This document shows, piece by piece, positions 10,215 to 20,844 of a stretch of DNA of 64,000 nt. This stretch comes from Cordilura impudica. Taxonomy: Eukaryota > Arthropoda > Insecta > Diptera > Scathophagidae. Every line of letters begins with the position of its first letter. The stretch's first letter is position 1. The notes under the pieces are model-generated. The model saw nothing but the letters and a program-made list of their open reading frames with translations. It did no database searches and had not been told where the DNA came from. Made by a program: the position numbers and the translations under genes. The stretch spans positions 99,073,085 through 99,137,084 of the forward strand of contig OY821519.1 of NCBI GenBank assembly GCA_963682025.1, in the 5' to 3' direction.

Positions 10215-10598
10215 ATAAAGTGTTGAATTGTGAATTGGCTAAAATTGATTAGCATACCTTTAGGGTCTTATAAAATAATTTATGAATTGAAAAAATAAAA
10301 TTTCCTAGAATTTGCACTCGAACTTCGAGGGCTGGGATCTGCTAGTTAAAATAATTAAATAACTTAATTTTTTCAATTTATTATTTTTTGGTTACACTTT
10401 ATTTAAAAATGTCGTTACGAAAAAATGGCAACGACATAATCAGAGTCGTCCCAACACAATATCGTCCTTAAATTTTCTTACAGAATACCAAATATTAGTC
10501 AACAGTCATCGGTATATGTCGACGACGACAACTGGAATACCAATTTGAAAAAAATTATACAAGAAGACGTCGTTTTGTGTCGACGTCCACAACTAGTA

Positions 10599-10954
10599 TC
10601 TATAATATTAATAGGCTGGGCGATTTCTTGTGACCGATGTTTTGTTATACCGTTTTATCCCAATTTTGACCAAACGTGTATTAGTTGAAAGGTATTTCTT
10701 TTTAGCTGTTCACCAGATTTGCAGATTTTAAAATTTTTTCCTTTACTTTTAGTAAATTGCATTTAAAGTTGCTACTAACACATATATAAAATTATATATA
10801 TGCTATGTGTTTGTTTATTAAATTTGTTAATGAGTTTATTTTCTTCATTCAAAATAATAATAAATCAACAAAATGTTGGTTTGTGAATTGGCTAAGTTGA
10901 AAAATAAAGTTCCCTAGAAATTGCACTCGAATTTTGAGCGCTGGAATCTGCTAG
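10599..10954 (+). mobile_element. Helitron-N1 copy 2 (356 bp)
   Basis: Starts TCTATAATATTAATAGGC after an A and ends GGAATCTGCTAG before a T; the palindrome before the 3' end is slightly decayed (CTCGAATTTTGAG). Intact at both ends. Confidence 0.85.
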
Positions 10955-10959
10955 TAAGA

Positions 10960-11200
10960 ATGAATATGCTTTCTATTTTCTTGTCCTTTCAAACATCATA
11001 TGGACCTTTCTTTCTTTCCGAACCTTAAAATGGTGAGATTCTCTTGATAGTTTCTAATAACAATGGAAACAGTTTGACGGCAGACCTTGGATTCGTTGGC
11101 CAACTTTTTGTAGGACCAAGTTGAATTTTGTTGAAATTAATTAATAATTTTAGCACGTAATTCTATTTGATCACTGATTTCAATCAAACTAACGGACAGG
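10960..11200 (-). pseudogene. Tc1-like transposase N-terminal fragment
   Basis: The minus strand reads EISDQIELRAKIIN, then WSYKKLANESKVCRQTVSIV and IRNYQENLTILRFGKKER. This is a helix-turn-helix followed by the basic linker of a Tc1/IS630-type transposase. It may be the missing front of the fragment at 6180-6960, moved away by later insertions; this is inference. Confidence 0.6.
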
Positions 11201-11563
11201 GTTGTGATTAACATAATAGCTGACATATTTTTTAAAAAAAAAAATAATAGGAAATACGTGTGTTAAGATTTTTTCGATCTCACTCTTTATACGGTTATGA
11301 GTTAAGAGAGACGGTGACCTCAAAAACTGGCCACATTCCGATTTTATTTCATCATTCGTTATCTTCTAAGGACAAATCTTTAATCACAAATCTTTGATCG
11401 ATAATAATTTTTGGCCCACAATTGTTGGCTTCAAAAAAGTTATCAAATAAAAGTCAAAAAAGAAAAAATATTCTTTTACACAGTCCGAGGCTAAATAACT
11501 TTACGGAACATTAAAGAAAAACAAGTGATCTATGAAGTGGATTTATTGATTTAGTACACTTAC
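11201..11563. other. intron sequence, nothing recognised
   Basis: AT-rich intron DNA immediately downstream (minus strand) of the middle CYRI exon; no repeat boundary or ORF supported. Confidence 0.4.
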
Positions 11564-11826
11564 GGATTTTCTAGCATTCTTAGACACACTTTGGCCATAG
11601 TACCCAGTGTTTCTGTTGTATTTTCTACGTCATCAGCATTATCATTAACAAATTTCGAGGTAGCTTCACTTAATACTTTCAACATTGGTGTGGCATGTGC
11701 ATAAAATAATGACATACGATTAGCCAATTCGGTAGGGACCAACATGTTATTTGTAGCATCAATACGTTGTCGACTTACGATACGTCTGTAATAACTGAAA
11801 TCATTTTGTATCGCAGGTGTTTTCAT
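11564..11826 (-). CDS. Cyri: CYRI/FAM49 homologue, middle exon
   Basis: A 263-bp exon on the minus strand, after TTTCAG (ending 11827) and before GTAAGT (11558-11563). It encodes [20 protein letters not shown] followed by [40 protein letters not shown] and a tail ending [10 protein letters not shown], and closes with two bases of a Pro codon completed by the next exon. [12 protein letters not shown] is the most diagnostic block of the family; the two adjacent arginines match those reported as needed for Rac1 binding in human CYRI-B. It follows the 49124-49381 exon in phase 0 (...KFDEHK / MKTPAIQ...). The initial Met is internal, not a start. Sequence undamaged. Confidence 0.95.
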
Positions 11827-12449
11827 CTGAAACCGAGAAAAAAGCAAAAAAAAAAACAAAAATCAAATTTAGAGAATTATAAACGTACTAACCAATATAA
11901 ATATAAATAAATGATGATGATACTAAATAGATAAACTATGCCGAAAAAGTATTCGGATATTTATATTAAGATTTATTTAAAAGAAAAATATATATAAACT
12001 TTACCTAAAAACTTTTGCAATAGTTTTATGGAACAACTAAATATATTTAGAAAAGTTAAATAAAAAATATATTTTGTAAAACACAACATATTATACTTTT
12101 TGGTCATAATGTAAGATTGATAAACTTAAAAAGAGTAAACAATTTAATTATAAAATTTGCCAAGAGTATACATATGAGGACATACAAATTTTTGTTTTAG
12201 ACGTGTTAAAGATTATCAAAGGTAAAATCTTACGTGTTTTGACAATTAGAGTTTAAGTTTTATGCGTAATATGTTAACTTGTCTCAATTATACATGTTTA
12301 AATAAATTAACATAATGATTTGTAATTATTTTCCATATGAATTCATTTCACAACAATTTTTTTTTTTCTAAATTCAGGGAAAAACGTGAGGTTTTTATGA
12401 GAGAATTCTAGCACACACCCCAACAAGGTTCTAAGTTTGTTTTTTTTTT
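11827..12449. other. intron DNA upstream of nested gene
   Basis: AT-rich sequence between the middle CYRI exon and the nested gene on the other strand. It would include the upstream control region of the nested gene; no specific site other than the TATA box is evident. Confidence 0.4.
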
Positions 12450-12457
12450 TATATAAG
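12450..12457 (+). promoter_or_regulatory. TATA box of nested gene
   Basis: TATATAAG follows a T-run and lies 62 bases before the first ATG (12512). A transcription start near 12480 and a 5' UTR of about 30 bases would follow. Position and match are good; no experimental support. Confidence 0.55.
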
Positions 12458-12511
12458 TTAGTTGCTAACGAATTATGTAAGTAGTTTTTAAATAAACTCG
12501 TTAGACACAAC

Positions 12512-13451
12512 ATGATGACTGTAAGTTTTTAAAATTATTTAAAATTTTTCTATTTTTATTTTAATAAATATTTTCTTCATTGTGTTCTAGAAAAGCTTTT
12601 GTTTAATATTTATTATAACAAATTTCTGTCATAATGGTGAATCAGTTAACTATAATCCTTATACAAGCAAATCATCATCAACAGCAGCAACAGTAACAGC
12701 ATTGCCACAAATAGAACACCACCTGTTACATGGTGTGGCACCAGCCGAAGCCTATAACAACAATAATCCACCAGCCTCCTACTCATCATACGAGTATCAA
12801 CAAAATCATGCGGTTTCAGCCGAAACAAATCCACAAGCAAATCGTAATTATCAACAATTGTATCGTTATTACAATGAGGCTACTCCATTGCGTCATCCAA
12901 CTCAAACTCAACCCACTCATCAATTGTGGTCTGGTCCACCCATAGTGGTTGCCGATGATATGTATTTAACATCGAATATACCACAGACAACATACGAGTA
13001 CAATACTCCATATAATGCATTGGAGTCTATGGGGAGACATTCAAAGGCATTACCAGTGTATAGAAACCAACCCGAACTAGTGAATACACAACAGCTTAAT
13101 TATAATAACAACAACAATATAGTTTATCCTAGAGATTTCGGGCTAGCAATTGATGGCTCCTTACCTGAATCAAAAGGTTTACAACAGAAGAGACCAATTT
13201 ACAATCAACAACAGGAATATGAAGTAAACAACAACAGTAATATGCAATTTTATGCATCAAATAGAAATTTACCGTATGATGATTATGCCGCCATTGAACC
13301 GAACCAAAATAATTTCAACCGCAACAATCGACAATATGATTTTAATCGAAATTATTATGAATCTTTAAGAAGGGATAATGTCATTGATTATACAGATTAT
13401 TTTAAACGATATTTAGAAAATAATCCACGCAGAATTGAACCGTTATACTAA
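12512..13451 (+). CDS. nested secreted Asn/Gln/Tyr-rich protein (two coding exons)
   Basis: Exon 1 codes only Met-Met-Thr (12512-12520) and ends at GTAAGT; the intron is 12521-12590 (70 bp, ending TGTTCTAG); exon 2 runs 12591-13451 to TAA. The join keeps the frame and gives 289 residues starting MMTKSFCLIFIITNFCHNGE, a short signal peptide with the hydrophobic core FCLIFII. The rest is rich in Asn, Gln, Tyr and Pro, with runs such as YNNNNPPASYSSYEYQ, NYNNNNNIVYP and FNRNNRQYDFNRNYY, and ends in a basic segment, YLENNPRRIEPLY. There is no domain I recognise; composition suggests a structural or matrix protein (cuticle, eggshell, salivary), which is a guess. It lies on the opposite strand inside the large CYRI intron. 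A TATA box precedes it and AATAAA follows. The long frame with normal codon use amid TE debris supports a real host gene. Taking the frame only from the first internal start would lose the signal peptide. Confidence 0.75.
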
Positions 13452-13471
13452 AGATTTATTTTTTATTAAAT

Positions 13472-13477
13472 AATAAA
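13472..13477 (+). terminator. poly(A) signal of nested gene
   Basis: AATAAA lies 20 bases after the stop codon of the nested gene, a usual distance for short fly 3' UTRs. Confidence 0.55.
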
Positions 13478-14026
13478 ATTATGCATTAAAAAATTATAAT
13501 TAAATTAAATTTAATCCAATTTAATATGAAGCACTTTTAATATATCCTAGCAAGTTATCCACTTGTTTCCAAAGACATCACTTTGACATTAGAGAGTCTC
13601 TATGGATGAGAGAGTCTCAAAATGTATTATTTTATAATATATCAGTGTGTTGTACCTTGACACTTTGTTACAGTAATTTCAACACTTTCTCACTTTTAAC
13701 TCTTTATTACTACTGAAATTAATATTAAGGAATATTTTTTTTTGAACTTAATTTCAGCATATTCCAAATAATGTTTGTAGTGGTATACAAAAACCAAGGT
13801 TCAGAAAATACACACATGAAACACACAATGTTCTGTTCAAAAGCAGCCAACACATATCTTTATTTTCATATCAATTATGTGCGTTTCTAAATTTTCTACG
13901 GTGCCCAACAGAATCATGACTGTGTTCGTTTTAATATTTCGTTATTTACACGAACATTTTTGTATCACGTACTTTTTGTTTCGATCACACATAAACCACA
14001 CATATTGGAGTGTTGCTTTATTTGAA
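13478..14026. other. AT-rich intron DNA
   Basis: Contains two nearby GAGAGTCTC words around 13591-13618 but nothing that can be assigned to a family. No gene seen. Confidence 0.4.
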
Positions 14027-15487
14027 GTTCGTGTTCTGGTACGTGTACTAAGACAAAACAGAACATGTACAATAAACAGGTTCGAGTTCAGTTATATTTT
14101 AAGTCGTGTTCAGGCTCGTGTACTAAGAAAAAATAGAACATGTACAATAAACAGGTTCGAGTTCAGTTATATTTTAAATTCGTGTTCTGGTTCTTGTACT
14201 ACGAAAAATTGAAACATCAATTCGCGATCTGATACACCCCGATAAAAACGACAACAATTGTTTCAACCAAATTTATTAAAATTCTATTGACCTTTTTTAT
14301 GACTTACGTTGCTGCAAATTGTTTACAATTGTCAAATATTTTAAAATTTTATTGGCCATTTTTTTGTGATTTACGTTGAAATTATTTACAATTGTTTTTA
14401 TTGACTGGTTTTTATTTTAATAAAATATGGTAATAAAATACTTAAGACACAAAAACTATTTAGCATCATAAAAGTTACACTTGTTGGTTGTTAGGTTTTT
14501 TGCATTATTTTCGCAATCAATTAGTGTCATAGACGAAAAACCCAATTTTGCGGCATAAAAGACACACTTGTTGGTTGTTAGGATCTTTTGTAAACATTTT
14601 TTTTTTTGGTAACAAATAACTTTAGACACAAACAAATTTTGCATCATAAAAAACACAATCACCCACCCTTAATTTGCGAACCAATTAGTGTCAATGCACA
14701 ATCCTTTTCTCAATGATTTTTTGGGATTTTTTGCATTAAAAACACAATGAGTGTCAATAAAAAAACCCAAAAAAATATTTTCATATTTTATTGTCCCTTT
14801 TTTATGACTTACGTTACAATTTCACGCAATTGATTTTGCAATAAATAGCGTGCGTGCGTCATTTATTCATTAAAAGTGGTTCAGTTTTCATTAGATCGTG
14901 ATCTATAAGTGTACTGTGTTATTGTGTAAATTGCAAATATTTTGTGAAAATTAAAACAATTTGAAAGCAATAACAGAAATAAGTTTTGCTAGAAAAAATA
15001 CGCAACTTTTAATGCAAGAAAGATTTAAGTGCAGTGTGCAGTTTTTGTGTCTTAAGTATTTTATTACCATCTTTTATTAAAATAAAAACCAGTCAATAAA
15101 AACAATTGTAAATAATTTCAACGTAAATCACAAAAAATGGCCAATAAAATTTTAAAATAATTGTCAAATATTTTGCAACGTAAGTCATAAAAAAGGGTCA
15201 ATAAAATTTTAATAAATTTGGTTGAAACAATTGTTGTCGTTTTTTTCGGGGTGTATCAGATCGCGAATTGATGTTTCAATTTTTCGTAGTACAAGAACCA
15301 GAACACGAATTTAAAATATAACTGAACTCGAACCTGTTTATTGTACATATTCTATTTTTTCTTAGTACACGAGCCTGAACACGACTTAAAATATAACTGA
15401 ACTCGAACCTGTTTATTGTACATGTTCTGTTTTTTTCTTAGTACACGAGCCACAACTCGACTTAAAATATAACTGAACTCGATATGA
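14027..15487. mobile_element. Foldback-like element with tandem repeats in both arms
   Basis: The left arm (14027-14457) returns inverted as the right arm (15040-15461, with extra repeat material to 15487), about 430 bp each, from GTACTACGAAAAATTGAAAC inward to CTTAAGACACAAAAACT. Each arm carries two to three direct repeats of about 75 bp (key words CTCGTGTACTAAG, GAACATGTACAATAAACAGG, TTCGAGTTCAG). Arms built from tandem repeats are the hallmark of Foldback elements. The loop of about 580 bp holds degenerate direct repeats (ACTTGTTGGTTGTTAGG twice) and a stretch at 14840-14935 that resembles a promoter (TTCAGTTTTCATTAG). No transposase. Confidence 0.75.
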
Positions 15488-15955
15488 TTGATATGAAGCT
15501 AAAAATATGTGTGTGTTGGTCTAAATTATGGTTGTTTATATATATGTACGAGTATTTTATTCAGTGTGTGTTTTTTCTGAACTCTGACAAAAACTAATGT
15601 ATACTCTTAAATATCTAATGAAAACCCTCCAAAGAAGCTATATATGCAACAACAAAAATTAATAGTGAAAGGATTAAAAAAAAAAAACTATGTAAATAGA
15701 AACTAATAATCCAAAAGATTTATTACAAAAAAAAAATAAAATATTTGTTCTTGAACTTTACATTTAGCAGTCTCAGTCTCATTTTAAACTAACCAACTTC
15801 ATGTGTGCACGAATATTTCGGGCACACTCCTTAAAATCTGGACACGAAAATACTATAACATATATTTTCACTTGTAAAAGTTTACTTAGTTAAAATGAAA
15901 AAAATTTATTTAGCCTTGCAAAATATGATCAAATATGTTTTCCACATATTAGTAG
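15488..15955. other. AT-rich intron DNA
   Basis: No gene; a few words near 15905-15955 (GCAAAATATGATCAAATATG) recur near 61055 and belong to the edge of a mini-me-like family-2 copy. Confidence 0.4.
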
Positions 15956-16373
15956 TATTATCCACACCACTGTGCAGAGGGTATATATAGGTTTGTCATT
16001 CCGTTTGTAATGAACCGAAATAAATTCCGTAGACCCAAAACCATATATTTGCTTCATCCTTATAACAAAAGAAGTTGATTTAGTGATGATCGTCTGTCCG
16101 TCTGTCTGTGGAAATCACAATCACAAGCTCAATAACTAAGCTAGACTCTTCGTTTTTGCATAAAATCGTGCATTAACATCCGGAAGGAGTTACTAATTAG
16201 AATCATTAAAATCGGTCCAAGGGGTTACGAGATATAAATGAAAATGTGAAAAAATTCTTGAAAAATAAAAATGTTCAATGTGTTTGTTTTCTTAATATAT
16301 GTACTATATGTTGTAATTCTTCTTATTGTTGTACTCATTGCAGTTGTGACATTTGCTGCATGAGAGTGTATGT
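15956..16373 (-). repeat. mini-me-like family 2, copy F1 (partial)
   Basis: Minus-orientation copy: CACTGTGCAGAGGGTATATA, the GGTTTGTCATTCCGTTTG block, then the GTCTGTCCGTCTGTCTG core at 16090-16108. The same order, inverted, closes the copy at 40574-42145. The palindromic element at 16382 is inserted at or near its distal end. Confidence 0.65.
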
Positions 16374-17617
16374 ATGGTTATTAGGGTGGCCCTTCGTTAT
16401 ATGGAGGGAAAAAAAAAGTGTTCAAACTGTCGGTCTCACCCCCTAGAAACATGCGAATAGCAAAAAAACTGAGATGTACAAAGTTTTGGGCCAATCAAAA
16501 AACGTTTAGTCGTGGCGCAAAGCGATTGAAAATTTCAAGTGTGTTTATATGGGGAAAATATGACTTTTTTTCAGATTTTACGAAAATTTCATTCTATAAT
16601 TTAATTTTTCCGACAAGCTGTTACATAATTCGGGATCAGTATTAAATTATCCTTTCAAAAGGCTATAAAACTTCAAAATCGTATGAAACCTCGCCAAGAA
16701 ATAGCAAATGCCCCAGACCACTTTTGTGGCAAAAAAAACTAGGTCATGAAATTTGATGGCATTTTTTTCAACTTTGAGAAATTGATTAAAGCCATCATTC
16801 TTTTTTGGTCTCTATACTTATAAGTACTCAGATATGAAGTATTGTTTTATTACCACGTTGTTAACCTATTGCGCATTGAGACCGAAAATTGGAAATTTTT
16901 TTGATAAAATTTTTAAAACTCCTTTTTCAAGTTTGAAAAAATTTTCTTAAACAAAATTTAAAAAAATGAATCTATCACTTTAAGGTTTAATTAAATACAT
17001 GTTGCAGATTAACTGTGTGAATTTTGAAGTAAATCCCTCTGCCAGAATTTTTTTGACAAGGATTTTCTTTTTGCGAATTTCGAGAAAAATTGGATTTTTG
17101 TGAAATATTCTGTAAATGTACTCTTTCTAAATACTTTGTATCAAAAATTCATCGCTTTTCTACTTTTAAATGTTATATTTTATCTCAATAGCCTAGGGTT
17201 TCGGAAAAAAATAATATGACTCCATTAACCCATTTGGTATTGGGGTCACATCCCCAAACTAATAAAAGACAATTTATGCAAAAAAATTCAAATATTTTGT
17301 AAGTGCTGTCCAATTTTTAGATGCGACGCTTAAAATATAATAACCAAATGTGTAGAAGTTTCGTTCCAAAAATTTTGGGATAATTCCGAGAACGTTAATC
17401 CATTATTTGCCAAGGCCAGATTTGGATTTTAAGATATTTTTAAATAAGAATTACCGAAAACGAGTTTTTCTATTACACTCGATGAAACCACTATGTAGAA
17501 TTTAAGAAAAATAATTCGGTTATTTTTTTTTATTTAACCCTTCAGTGCTCTTGAGATCAAAATTATCCATTGTGATATATCTCTGGCGCAATTGTCTGCT
17601 TATTGCTCGCGAATATA

Positions 17618-17992
17618 TATTACAACAACTTTTAACCAATTTTGTTATAAAATTACTTTATATAATAAAGTAATAGTTGAATATCTTGCGGTCTCACTCA
17701 CCAATTTGGTGGATATTGATGCCATTACTTATAATGGTTGACATTTTTGATTTTTAATAATCGGTCGCTTTATATTATCTTCAATGTCACCTACATCTTT
17801 TCAAACTTCTAACATTTTATTTCCCAGTTTTTAATAGTTTATTAAATAAAAGTAAATTTCAAATATAATAGTATATATAAAAGTTAATATTAAATTAATA
17901 CTACTCTTAATGGAATAAATTACAAAACTAAATCAAAGTGAATTTCAAAAAACGTCCTATTTTTGAGACATATGACCTAAGTTGTTTTAATT
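17618..17992. other. unique spacer of palindrome P1
   Basis: Non-repeated centre between the arms. AT-rich, no ORF of note, no sequence shared with the solo arm at 46066. Confidence 0.6.
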
Positions 17993-18802
17993 TATATTCG
18001 CGAGCAATAAGCAGATAATTGCACCAGAGATATATCACAATGGATAATTTTGATCTCAGGAGCACTGAAGGGTTAAATAAATAAAAATTAACCGAATTAT
18101 TTTTCTTAAATTCTAAATAGTGGTATCAACGAGTTTAATAGAAAAACTCGTTTTCGGTAATTTTTACTTTAAAATATCTTAAAATCCAAAGCTGGCCTTG
18201 GCAAATAATGGGTTATCGTTCTCGGATTTATCCCAAATTTTTGGAACGAAACTTCTACACATTTGGTTATTATATTTTAAGTGTCGCATCTAAAAATTGG
18301 ACAGCACTTACAAAATATTTGAATTTTTTGCATAAATTGTCTTTTATTAGTTTGGGGTCATATGTGACCCCAATACCAAATGGGTTAATGGAGTCATATT
18401 ATTTTTTTCCGAAACCCTAGGCTATTGAGATAAAATATAACATTTAAAAGTAGAAAAGCGATGAATTTTTGATACAAAGTATTTAGAAAGAGTACATTTA
18501 CAGAATATTTCACAAAAATCCAATTTTTCTCGAAATTCGCAAAAAGAAAATCCTTGTCAAAAATATTCTGGCAGAGGGATTTACTTAAAAATTCACACAG
18601 TTAATCTGCAACATGTATTTAATTAAACCTTAAAGTGATAGATTCATTTTTTTAAATTTTGTTTAAGAAAATTTTTTCAAACTTGAAAAAGGAGTTTTAA
18701 AAATTTTATCAAAAAAATTTCCAATTTTCGGTCTCAATGCGCAATAGGTTAACAACGTGGTAATAAAACAATACTTCATATCTGAGTACTTATAAGTATA
18801 GA

Positions 18803-19218
18803 GACCAAAAAAGAATGATGGCTTTAATCAATTTCTCAAAGTTGAAAAAAATGCCATCAAATTTCATGACCTAGTTTTTTTTGCCACAAAAGTGGTCTGG
18901 GGCATTTGCTATTTCTTGGCGAGGTTTCATACGATTTTGAAGTTTTATAGCCTTTTGAAAGGATAATTTAATACTGATCCCGAATTATGTAACACAGCTT
19001 GTCGGAAAAAGACCAAAAAAGAATGATGGCTTTAATCAATTTCTCAAAGTTGAAAAAAATGCCATCAAATTTCATGACCTAGTTTTTTTTGCCACAAAAG
19101 TGGTCTGGGGCATTTGCTATTTCTTGGCGAGGTTTCATACGATTTTGAAGTTTTATAGCCTTTTGAAAGGATAATTTAATACTGATCCCGAATTATGTAA
19201 CACAGCTTGTCGGAAAAA
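18803..19218. repeat. 208-bp tandem duplication in right arm of P1
   Basis: Positions 18803-19010 and 19011-19218 are almost identical direct copies. The matching part of the left arm and of the solo arm at 46066 is single-copy, so the duplication happened after the palindrome formed. Confidence 0.85.
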
Positions 19219-19436
19219 TTAAATTATAGAATGAAATTTTCGTAAAATCTGAAAAAAAGTCATATTTTCCTCATATAAACACACTTGAAATTTTCAATCG
19301 CTTTGCGCCACGACTAAACGTTTTTTGATTGGCCCAAAACTTTGTATTTCTCAGTTTTTTTGCTATTCGCATATTTCTAGGGGGTGAGACCGACAGTTTG
19401 AACACTTTTTTTATTAAGGGGCACCCTAATGGTTAT

Positions 19437-19968
19437 ACTGCGCGTATCATATTACCTTAAGCAAGTATTGACACAAATTTCTTATATTTTCACGATATAA
19501 TAAAGAAAATCGCCAACAGGCAAGAAAAATATAATCTATATAAGTGCCTTTTCTTAAAAAATTTAATTTTTTAAAAGTGCCTGTTTTAAATAAAGTACCG
19601 CTTTTTTAAATAAATATAATACTTAAAAATTACTTTTTTTAAATACCTTTCTCAAAATAAACACTTTTTAAAAGCACCCTAAAAAAATGTTTTTTTAAGT
19701 AACCTTTTTTAAAAAAATACACTTCTTTAAAAAAAAACACTCTTTTTAATAAAGTACCCATTTTTTAAATGTACATCTTTTTTAAAGTACCCATTATCAA
19801 ATGTACTTTATTTAAGCAGGTACATTTTTTTTAAACTACTTTTTCTCACAATTACGTTTTCTTAATAAAGTTCCTTTAAAAAAAAAAAAAATTAAAAAAA
19901 ATATTTTTTTTTAAAGTACCTTTGTTTAAGGAAGTATCATTTTTCTTAAAAAAACCTGTTTTCAAAAA
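19437..19968. repeat. degenerate TTTTTTAAAGTACC-type minisatellite
   Basis: From about 19540 to 19965 the sequence is a run of loosely repeated units of the form T5-7 AAAGTACC / TTTTAAAxxAC with variable spacing. No ORF. The first hundred bases are unassigned. Confidence 0.55.
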
Positions 19969-20135
19969 CAAGTAAGAAAATTATAGTCTACTTATATGGG
20001 GCCTAGTCGAAAAATAGATCGATCCTGGCTATATTTGGTAACGTCACTTATTTTTTGCAAGAACATACATATACATAGGGGTTATTAGTATGGGGACTAG
20101 GTCTGAACATGTGCCGATTTTCACCAATTTCAATA

Positions 20136-20844
20136 GCGTTCATTAGGGCGGGTTGATTGTAGGAAGGCAAAAAAAATCGCTCAAGTGACAGGAAAATCAT
20201 ATTCTAGAGATCAAAATAAAAAACTTTGCCCAAGGAACCATACCTCTAAAACGAATTCTGATGTCCCGACTTTTGACCTGTCTTTCTGTATGTCTGCCAT
20301 GGAGCAACCTCATTCCCCTCATCCAATTGATCTGAAACTTGGCCCATAGTCTTGATGTGACTACTAGAGTCACGCATAGTCACGGAGTGTTCTAAAAGTT
20401 ATTTACCCTCATCCGATCGATCTTTTTGAATAACATAACATAGTCAAGGCCTATGATTATTATTTATTAGCACAGTAGAAGATACGTATACGTATGAGTG
20501 TTAATTTTAATATTAAATCAAACATAGTCAGCCCAATTCTAAACAAAAAATGGTTTTTTTTTAAATGTCTGTATGGGGAACCCCCAGGGGATTCCGGGTG
20601 GTGTGCCACTGGCATGGGTGGGCCGGCCCTCCAAAGTTAGTGGGGGTCGATCATACATTTGGACTCGATTGGGGCACTATAAATGGGTCAAAGTGAGACG
20701 GACAGACAGACAGGTCAAAAGTTGGGACATCAGAATTCGTTTTAGAGGTATGGTTCCTCGGGCAAAGTTTCTTATTTTGATCCCTAGAATACGTTTTTCC
20801 TTGTCACTTGGGCGATTTTTAAATCGACCCGTCCTAGCGTTCAT
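20136..20844. repeat. 8-bp target duplication around T1
   Basis: GCGTTCAT at 20136-20143 and 20837-20844. The undisturbed word GCGTTCATCC occurs at this place in other mini-me-like copies, confirming the insertion. Confidence 0.9.
20144..20836. mobile_element. T1: non-autonomous TAGGGCGGGTYGATT element (693 bp)
   Basis: Ends TAGGGCGGGTTGATT and, inverted, TAGGACGGGTCGATT, with long inverted subterminal repeats (about 180 bp, containing CTCAAGTGAC, GGAACCATACCTCTA and CGACTTTTGACCTGTC). Homologous to T2 at 27177-27872. The terminal block and the GGAACCATACCTCTA word also occur at the left end of the transposase-bearing element at 54356. The GC-rich centre gives an accidental ORF (20573-20908). 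No gene. Confidence 0.88.

Larger units (their letters stand above)
7648..10345 (+). mobile_element. Helitron-N1 copy split by three later insertions
   Basis: The 5' part (from TCTGTCATATTAATAGGC at 7648 to about 7818), a middle piece (about 9630-9754) and the 3' part (10215-10345, ending in the CTCGAACTTCGAG palindrome and CTAG) together match the Helitron-N1 family. They are separated by a mini-me-like element, itself split by a rosa-like element, and by MITE-C. The outermost layer of a nested stack. Confidence 0.75.
16382..19428. mobile_element. 3.05-kb near-perfect palindromic element (P1)
   Basis: Ends TAGGGTGGCCC and, inverted, TAGGGTGCCCC. The left arm (16382-17617, 1236 bp) is repeated inverted as the right arm (17993-19428) around a 375-bp spacer. 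The right arm is about 200 bp longer because of an internal tandem duplication (18803-19218). Arm identity is high, only scattered differences. There is no transposase in arms or spacer; an ORF at 18208-18420 is repeat sequence. The TAGGGYGG end plus 8-bp duplication links it to the elements at 20144, 27177 and 54356. A solo arm is at 46066-47303. Confidence 0.85.
16374..19436. repeat. 8-bp target duplication around the palindrome
   Basis: ATGGTTAT occurs directly before (16374-16381) and directly after (19429-19436) the element at 16382-19428. A perfect 8-bp duplication is typical of hAT-like insertion. Confidence 0.85.

Noticed and set aside
12646..12945. Frames on both strands within the nested gene (12646-12840 minus, 12730-12945 plus)
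   Set aside because: Shadows of the main frame, which alone has a signal peptide, splice sites and the right stop and poly(A) context.
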